63,906 nucleotides of DNA from a virus: IMG/VR virus record IMGVR_UViG_3300031521_000058, positions 1 through 63,906 of that record; one strand, given 5' to 3'. The notes below the pieces were generated by a model. The model did no database searches, had not been told where the DNA came from, and worked only from the letters and a program-made list of their open reading frames with translations. The position numbers and the translations under genes were made by a program. This document shows positions 59,493 through 63,906 of the stretch, in pieces (position 1 is the stretch's first letter; each line of letters starts with the position of its first letter).

Positions 59493-59726
59493 TTAATCTT
59501 TTTCTTTATCTATTTTCTTATAAAGTTTCTTAGCAATCTCTTTTGCTTTTGAATTCATTCCTTTTTCTGTTTTAGGAACTTCACTATAATCAATTTTGAT
59601 TTTATCAGCAAACATTATAAATTTTTCAGTTCTATCAGATTTCCTTTTCAGTTCATCATAATTTTTTTGAATTTTATTTACTACTTCTGCTGATTCATCA
59701 ATTTTATTTTCTTTAACTTTTTTCAT
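59493..59726 (-). CDS. Hypothetical small protein
   Basis: 77 aa from the ATG at 59726; a start at 59744 would lie in the 3' arm of a terminator hairpin. Highly charged helices: MKKVKENKIDESAEVVNKIQ, MNSKAKEIAKKLYKKID. No domain recognised. Confidence 0.66.
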   Translation of the reverse strand: MKKVKENKIDESAEVVNKIQKNYDELKRKSDRTEKFIMFADKIKIDYSEVPKTEKGMNSKAKEIAKKLYKKIDKEKD

Positions 59727-59730
59727 AACA

Positions 59731-59764
59731 AAAAATCCAGTCATTTTTTAATTGACTGGATTTA
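59731..59764 (-). terminator. Rho-independent terminator
   Basis: Leftward AAATCCAGTCA ... TGACTGGATTTTTT; ends the 29-aa microprotein transcript just before the 59493-59726 gene. Confidence 0.8.
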
Positions 59765-59788
59765 TAATTATAGGCATAAGCCTTAATT

Positions 59789-59878
59789 TTATTTCTCAGT
59801 CAATTGGGATGTATCATCAATATTATTGATAATTTCGTTGTTACACATTTCCTCATTTATATATAGATTACGATACAT
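59789..59878 (-). CDS. Microprotein, 29 aa
   Basis: MYRNLYINEEMCNNEIINNI... ending QLTEK. Lies between two leftward promoters and a terminator, a complete small transcription unit. Resembles the 44-aa product at 59166-59300. Confidence 0.5.
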   Translation of the reverse strand: MYRNLYINEEMCNNEIINNIDDTSQLTEK

Positions 59879-59992
59879 CTTGTTTTGCTTTTTTATATTA
59901 GTTTTTATTTTCTATAAAGTTTATTCTTTGTTATATATAATAGAAAAAAAGTCATTTTTTTCTATTTTTTATTTTCTTTTAATATGATAGTA

Positions 59993-60024
59993 CAAAAGTA
60001 ATAAAAAGTTTTCATTCTACCAAA
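59993..60024 (-). promoter_or_regulatory. Bacteroidota-type promoter, copy 1
   Basis: Leftward TTTG, 20-base spacer, TACTTTTG. Part of a duplicated block of about 35 bases repeated at 60092-60123. Confidence 0.8.
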
Positions 60025-60091
60025 CATTTTTCAATCTTTTTTTTATATTAATGAAAAACTATCATTTTTTTCTACTTTTAATATGATAGTA

Positions 60092-60123
60092 CAAAAGTAA
60101 TAAAAAGTTTTTAATCTACCAAA
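60092..60123 (-). promoter_or_regulatory. Bacteroidota-type promoter, copy 2
   Basis: Leftward TTTG, 20-base spacer, TACTTTTG; downstream flank (GTACTATCATATTAAAAG) identical to that of copy 1. Confidence 0.8.
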
Positions 60124-60156
60124 TGTTTCTAAACTTATTATTTAAATAAATAAAAA

Positions 60157-60393
60157 TTATAATATTGGTTCAATGACTATTGAATTTTCATAATTTTTTA
60201 ATTCATCATAATATTCTTCTTCATCACATTCGTTTAGTTCACAATATTCTTCTTTTGATTCTCCCATATACACTTTTATGTACTCTGTTTTTGCATCACT
60301 GGCTTCTTTAGGAGTATTAAATATACCTATGAAATCATTGTCTGACATTGTACCAGTGCTTGTGTAATAATCTACTTTATATTTCATATTCAA
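60157..60393 (-). CDS. Hypothetical small acidic protein
   Basis: 78 aa (or 76 from the Met at 60387). KYKVDYYTSTGTMSDNDFIGIFNTPKEASDA then a very acidic C-terminus. Own promoter 20 bases upstream. Unrecognised. Confidence 0.72.
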   Translation of the reverse strand: MNMKYKVDYYTSTGTMSDNDFIGIFNTPKEASDAKTEYIKVYMGESKEEYCELNECDEEEYYDELKNYENSIVIEPIL

Positions 60394-60412
60394 TTATTTT
60401 TAATTTGGAGTA

Positions 60413-60443
60413 TAAAAGTAATAAAAAATTATCAATTTACAAA
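60413..60443 (-). promoter_or_regulatory. Bacteroidota-type promoter
   Basis: Leftward TTTG, 19-base spacer, TACTTTTA (last base deviates), in front of the 60157-60393 gene. Confidence 0.65.
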
Positions 60444-60465
60444 ATGTTTATAATCTTATTTTTAT

Positions 60466-60510
60466 AAAAATAACCTTTCTTTTCAATTAAGAAAAAAAGG
60501 TTATTTTTTA
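60466..60510 (-). terminator. Rho-independent terminator
   Basis: Inverted repeat around AAAAATAACCTTT/AAAGGTTATTTTT with T run, downstream of the 60530-60700 gene. Confidence 0.8.
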
Positions 60511-60529
60511 TACTATATTATTTTTTATA

Positions 60530-60700
60530 TTACATTGCAAGTTCTTTTTCTTTCTTTGCATAAAATGAGAAGCCACCAACTTCTTTATTTATTCCTGGAA
60601 CTCTGGTGAAATTTTTAAGGTTTACTACCTCTTTAATAACATTATACTCATTTTGAGTCAAAAAGAAAACTTTTGTTGATTTACTTGAATTAGTTGTCAT
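60530..60700 (-). CDS. Small protein, copy A of a tandem duplication
   Basis: 56 aa: MTTNSSKSTKVFFLTQNEYN, then NFTRVPGINKEVGGFSFYAK, then KEKELAM. Nearly identical to the 60794-60958 product. The NEYNVIKEVVNLKNFTRVPG segment may form a small folded unit; function unknown. Own promoter. Confidence 0.72.
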   Translation of the reverse strand: MTTNSSKSTKVFFLTQNEYNVIKEVVNLKNFTRVPGINKEVGGFSFYAKKEKELAM

Positions 60701-60747
60701 AATGTTTAATTTAAATGATTTAAATGATTATTGTTTTATTTTCAATA

Positions 60748-60778
60748 CAAAATTACTATATTTTTTTAAATTGTCAAA
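60748..60778 (-). promoter_or_regulatory. Bacteroidota-type promoter for copy A
   Basis: Leftward TTTG, 19-base spacer, TAATTTTG. Confidence 0.75.
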
Positions 60779-60793
60779 ATATTTTATGATTTT

Positions 60794-60958
60794 TTATAGA
60801 ACATTTTCTTTCTTTGCATAAAATGAGAAGCCACCAACTTCTTTATTTGCACCTGGAACTCTGGTGAAATTTTTTAGATTTACAACTTCTTTAATTCCAT
60901 TGTATTCTGATTTAGTCAAAAAGAAAACTTTTTCTGATTTACTTGAATTAGTAGTCAT
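60794..60958 (-). CDS. Small protein, copy B of a tandem duplication
   Basis: 54 aa from the ATG at 60958 (a longer reading to 61036 would include the promoter). MTTNSSKSEKVFFLTKSEYN, then NFTRVPGANKEVGGFSFYAK, then KENVL. Differs from copy A at a handful of positions; 5' untranslated regions are also similar. Confidence 0.75.
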   Translation of the reverse strand: MTTNSSKSEKVFFLTKSEYNGIKEVVNLKNFTRVPGANKEVGGFSFYAKKENVL

Positions 60959-61005
60959 AATTTTTAATTTAGATGATTTAAATGATTGTTGTTTTAATTT
61001 CAATA

Positions 61006-61037
61006 CAAATGTACTTCGGTTTGAATTGTTTACCAAA
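61006..61037 (-). promoter_or_regulatory. Bacteroidota-type promoter for copy B
   Basis: Leftward TTTG, 20-base spacer, TACATTTG. Confidence 0.78.
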
Positions 61038-61136
61038 TATTTTATTGTTTTTTAATATTTTACTTATATTTTCATTTATATTTTATAGTTTGATAACATT
61101 ACAATATAAATATATACTGAAAATGATATTATAAAC

Positions 61137-61379
61137 ATGAAAATGATGAAAAATTTTATAGATTATAAATCTATGAATGAAAAATGGGATGAGAAAGTTA
61201 AAGTTAAACATACTGGTGAACATGCAGGTAAAACTATTGATGAGTTGGAGAGTGAATTATCATCACTTAAAAAAAGAAGTAAGAAATATCAAGATGAAGG
61301 CAAAGATGTTCCAAAGAGTATTATTGATCAAGAACAAGAAATTAATTTTGCTATTAGAGCAAAAAGAAATTGGAAATAA
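61137..61379 (+). CDS. Small charged protein with leader-like start
   Basis: 80 aa. MKMMKNFIDYKSMNEKWDEK resembles the leaders of core proteins; the rest (KHTGEHAGKTIDELESELSSLKKRSKK) is a charged helix with a conserved-looking GKT-I-DEL turn. Only rightward gene in this area, followed by a terminator. Confidence 0.72.
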   Translation: MKMMKNFIDYKSMNEKWDEKVKVKHTGEHAGKTIDELESELSSLKKRSKKYQDEGKDVPKSIIDQEQEINFAIRAKRNWK

Positions 61380-61407
61380 AAAAAGCTTCTTTTTAGAAGC
61401 TTTTTTA
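61378..61407. terminator. Bidirectional terminator
   Basis: AAAAAAGCTTCT/AGAAGCTTTTTT hairpin between convergent genes. Confidence 0.85.
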
Positions 61408-61412
61408 TTTAA

Positions 61413-61937
61413 TCAATGACAATTGACAGTTATATTTTTTAATTTGTTGAATATTCCATCATGTTCAAGTGCACTATAATATTCTCCATCATTATCTGAA
61501 AAACTAAAACAATACATCACTCCATCATTTACCTCTTTACCATCAATAACTTGAAGTTTTAATTTTCTTACATTGAAAAATTCTTTAAGTAATTTTTTTG
61601 AATATTTATCTTTAGCTTCTGCAAATGCTTCCCATCTTTCATTTCTATCTTCAATATATTTAAAATCATCAAAATCAGGAGCATCATTTTCCATTTCCAA
61701 ATATCCATTCGATATTATTTCACTTGCCTTATCAATATCATTCTTAGTTTGATCACATATATCATTCCAGATAGTTTCTGAAACTTTATTTACAGAATAA
61801 TTTTCATCTCCATAATATAACTGTTCTTCCCTAAAAAGAATTTTTTTTACATCTTCCATACATTTCGGTTCAAATGGGAAGATAACTACAAAACTACTTG
61901 ATGATGAATTGCTTACAAATCCAGTTCTTATTTTCAT
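61413..61937 (-). CDS. SNSSSSSF-leader protein 1
   Basis: 174 aa. Starts MKIRTGFVSNSSSSSFVVIF, a leader shared with three other genes here. Body: helical, ends DGVMYCFSFSDNDGEYYSALEHDG. Leaders of this type occur on many hypothetical phage and bacterial proteins; role unknown. Confidence 0.8.
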   Translation of the reverse strand: MKIRTGFVSNSSSSSFVVIFPFEPKCMEDVKKILFREEQLYYGDENYSVNKVSETIWNDICDQTKNDIDKASEIISNGYLEMENDAPDFDDFKYIEDRNERWEAFAEAKDKYSKKLLKEFFNVRKLKLQVIDGKEVNDGVMYCFSFSDNDGEYYSALEHDGIFNKLKNITVNCH

Positions 61938-61938
61938 A

Positions 61939-62130
61939 CTATTTTTTATTATCTGTTTTATCTGTTTTATCTGGTTTATCTTTTTTATCTGTTAAATCTA
62001 TTCTAATCTCTGACTTTTTAAAAATTGCGTTGAATATTTCCACTATAAAACTTCCAATTACAGAAATTATGAAAAAACAAAATATAAATGTCCAAAAATC
62101 TGAAGTAGCATATTTTAATAATTCTAACAT
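61939..62130 (-). CDS. Small membrane protein
   Basis: 63 aa: one or two hydrophobic segments (FWTFIFCFFIISVIGSFIVEIF) and a KxDKxDKTDK charged tail. One base from the next gene, so co-transcribed. Confidence 0.68.
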   Translation of the reverse strand: MLELLKYATSDFWTFIFCFFIISVIGSFIVEIFNAIFKKSEIRIDLTDKKDKPDKTDKTDNKK

Positions 62131-62202
62131 ATATTTTTATTTTTATTTTTATTTACAAAATTATAAAAAATATTTGATATTATAATATTTTAATCAAAAA
62201 TA

Positions 62203-62841
62203 TTATAAATTTTTAGTTATTTCATCTAATTTATCTTTTCTTTTATATACTGTATTACATACTGGACATATAAGACCGTGCTTTTTTGTTTCCCACATAT
62301 AATTAAAATCTCCTTTTTTATCACATATTGGACAAGATTCATAACTTTCTTTTCCTAATAATTGATAATCTAAAGAATAATAATCATTATCAAAAGAATA
62401 AAATTCACTATCACCATCAAGTAGACTGGTTATGCTGCACCATTCATCATCATCTTCCTTATATTTTTGTAATAATATTCGTAATTCTGATTTTGCATCA
62501 TCAGTTAATTTAGTGCTAAATTGCCATAAATCCCAATCTTCGTTATTACTAGTAGAAACTAAATAGCAATCTGCTACTTTTTTTATATAAGTATCATAGT
62601 TACAACTTTGAAATGTTATTGCCTGATTTTTGTCTATATTTTTTAGCCCATTAATGTATAAATCATGCTCTTTTATTCTATATTTATCATATTGTTTATC
62701 TCTTCCAGTATTACCCATATAATCATCATATTTCGATTTAATCATATGCGTAGCAAGATCACGTAAACTTTCAAAATTGTTGTTAGAAATTATAAAGCTA
62801 CTAGATGATGAGTTACTTACAAATCCATTTCTTATTTTCAT
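62203..62841 (-). CDS. SNSSSSSF-leader protein 2 with zinc ribbon
   Basis: 212 aa. Leader MKIRNGFVSNSSSSSFIISN; C-terminal CPICDKKGDFNYMWETKKHG and LICPVCNTVYKRKDKL form a four-cysteine zinc ribbon, followed by a variant of the RKEKL tail. Confidence 0.8.
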   Translation of the reverse strand: MKIRNGFVSNSSSSSFIISNNNFESLRDLATHMIKSKYDDYMGNTGRDKQYDKYRIKEHDLYINGLKNIDKNQAITFQSCNYDTYIKKVADCYLVSTSNNEDWDLWQFSTKLTDDAKSELRILLQKYKEDDDEWCSITSLLDGDSEFYSFDNDYYSLDYQLLGKESYESCPICDKKGDFNYMWETKKHGLICPVCNTVYKRKDKLDEITKNL

Positions 62842-62858
62842 ATTTTATATTATTTATA

Positions 62859-63161
62859 TTAACAATATCTAGTTCCAGTTATTAATTCTACTTCACTAAT
62901 ATCAACATTTAATGTTTCTGCTACTATTTTTGACTTTTCCATTATAACAGATATTGGTGTTATACTAGAATTTAATTCTTCACCATTTGAAATTATATAT
63001 CCAACAATATATCCATAATTAGACATTTCAACATCAAGTGCTTCTATTCCATTTTCAAATCCATTTTCAACTTCTTCTTCTGTACAATCTAATCTTTTGA
63101 CTCCAATTATAACAAAACTACTTGATGATGAATTGCTAACAAATCCATTTCTTATTTTCAT
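62859..63161 (-). CDS. SNSSSSSF-leader protein 3
   Basis: 100 aa. Leader MKIRNGFVSNSSSSSFVIIG followed by a short acidic body with ISVIMEKSKIVAETLNVDISEV. Unknown function. Confidence 0.78.
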   Translation of the reverse strand: MKIRNGFVSNSSSSSFVIIGVKRLDCTEEEVENGFENGIEALDVEMSNYGYIVGYIISNGEELNSSITPISVIMEKSKIVAETLNVDISEVELITGTRYC

Positions 63162-63182
63162 ATTTTATTTTTATTTTATTTT

Positions 63183-63644
63183 TTATCCATTTCGACCTGC
63201 ACCAAAATAAACTTCTGATTTATTTAAGTCCAATCCCGATTTATTACTATAAAATGCATTATAAACGTTTTTATCATTTTTATTAAAGAATGACATATCA
63301 ATATCATAATCAATATCATCATAATCAGATGTCATAAAATCTGAATCACCTTCATTATTACATATATTAACAACTAAAAATAAATCTTCATCTTTACAAT
63401 CTTTAATATCTAAATTTGCATCTGTTTGAAATGAATCTACATAAATTTTATTGTTATTAAAATGTATATCATAATTAGTACTTTCTTTAATATTAGATAA
63501 GGTTAATACTTTAACATCATAATCTAATTTAATATTATTATCTTTTGTGTATTGTGTAAATTCATTGTAATCATTAATCTTGGCTATGCCAACAATAAAA
63601 CTACTTGATGATGAATTACTAACAAATCCATTTCTTATTTTCAT
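63183..63644 (-). CDS. SNSSSSSF-leader protein 4
   Basis: 153 aa. Leader MKIRNGFVSNSSSSSFIVGI; acidic, strand-rich body; ends SEVYFGAGRNG. Unknown function. Confidence 0.78.
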   Translation of the reverse strand: MKIRNGFVSNSSSSSFIVGIAKINDYNEFTQYTKDNNIKLDYDVKVLTLSNIKESTNYDIHFNNNKIYVDSFQTDANLDIKDCKDEDLFLVVNICNNEGDSDFMTSDYDDIDYDIDMSFFNKNDKNVYNAFYSNKSGLDLNKSEVYFGAGRNG

Positions 63645-63662
63645 GTTATCATGTTTTTATTT

Positions 63663-63906
63663 TTATAATAAATGTGGTCTTGCTTCAGCAATTCCAGCAT
63701 TTGTTACTTGATACCATTTAGGGTGATATTCAGATAAATTTTTTGCACCTCCATAAGATAATGCAGAACGAACACCGTTTATTAATCCTTCAATTACAAA
63801 TTTGACTCCTCCTTTAAATGGAATTGTTGTTGACTCTCCTTCCACATTTCTTTCCGCTTGACCATGAACAGTTTTTGTTTCTAATGATGCAGAGCCTCTA
63901 TATCGT
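63663..63906 (-). CDS. IMP dehydrogenase/GMP reductase family, C-terminal end
   Basis: 81 C-terminal codons; the gene runs off the right edge. RYRGSAS, then VEGESTTIPFKGGVKFVIEG and LINGVRSALSYGGAKNL match the flap and C-terminal barrel region of the IMPDH/GMP reductase family (YRGM-S, EG...PFKG, GLRS-MGY-GA). It acts in purine nucleotide interconversion; which of the two enzymes it is cannot be told from this part. Confidence 0.85.
   Translation of the reverse strand, partial: RYRGSASLETKTVHGQAERNVEGESTTIPFKGGVKFVIEGLINGVRSALSYGGAKNLSEYHPKWYQVTNAGIAEARPHLL

Noticed and set aside
55070-59500. tmRNA partner for SmpB in the tRNA region
   Set aside because: I looked for a long RNA with tRNA-like ends and a short tag frame; the longest candidate (56933-57057) is only 125 bases and folds as a tRNA with an insertion.
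1-63906. Integrase, transposase or reverse transcriptase suggesting a prophage, insertion sequence or retroelement
   Set aside because: No such protein motifs and no flanking terminal repeats were seen; the content fits a virulent jumbo phage.

Overview
This window is a stretch of a large, very AT-rich genome of a tailed bacteriophage, most likely a jumbo myovirus infecting a member of the Bacteroidota. The phage assignment rests on a Rad50/gp46-type recombination ATPase, a family B DNA polymerase fragment, a DnaG-type primase, a terminase-like ATPase, YopX and DUF6011-type phage proteins, virion proteins whose leaders resemble the T4 capsid-targeting peptide, and a long tRNA cluster with an HNH endonuclease. 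The host assignment rests on many promoters of the Bacteroidota sigma-A type (TTTG, 19-20 bases, TAnnTTTG) and the lack of obvious Shine-Dalgarno sequences.

Layout. 0-12.1 kb is a leftward block of overlapping accessory and metabolic genes: SmpB, an ASCH protein, a deoxyribosyltransferase-phosphoesterase fusion, a DEDD exonuclease, a DNA methyltransferase, nicotinate phosphoribosyltransferase, a CYTH protein, nicotinamidase and many small proteins. 12.2-19.3 kb runs rightward: primase, HD-domain protein, translation initiation factor IF-3, and oligoendopeptidase F. 19.3-34 kb holds a HAD phosphatase, the C-terminal half of a family B polymerase, a possible restriction-modification pair, a SLOG-like protein, a small Dam-like methylase, an amidoligase-like protein and a large set of small proteins that share an N-terminal leader (M-x-x-K-F-x-x-F-E type) and a C-terminal K-[FY]-N-[ILV] tail. 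34-54.5 kb is mainly structural or membrane-related: coiled-coil membrane proteins, a neck-like protein, a 996-aa hydrophobic tape-measure-like protein, and proteins with T4-like leaders; a Rad50-like ATPase and a ribbon-helix-helix regulator with a 34-bp palindromic operator candidate sit inside it.

55-59.5 kb is a leftward tRNA region with about 17 tRNA or tRNA-like genes, including an initiator tRNA (C1-A72 mismatch), three tRNA-Tyr, two long-variable-arm tRNAs with Asp and Asn anticodons, one tRNA with a roughly 50-nt insertion in its D arm, and two tRNA-like genes without a recognisable D arm. 59.5-61.1 kb carries microproteins and a duplicated small gene, each with its own promoter. The right end holds four proteins sharing the leader MKIRNGFVSNSSSSSF and the 3' end of an IMP dehydrogenase/GMP reductase gene.

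Taken together, the strongest biological theme is takeover of translation: IF-3, initiator tRNA, SmpB and a rich tRNA set. A second theme is NAD salvage (PncA plus PncB). A third is protein tagging: three different terminal tags (leader plus KFN tail, the RKEKL tail, and the SNSSSSSF leader) recur on otherwise unrelated small proteins. Functions of most small genes cannot be assigned from sequence alone.
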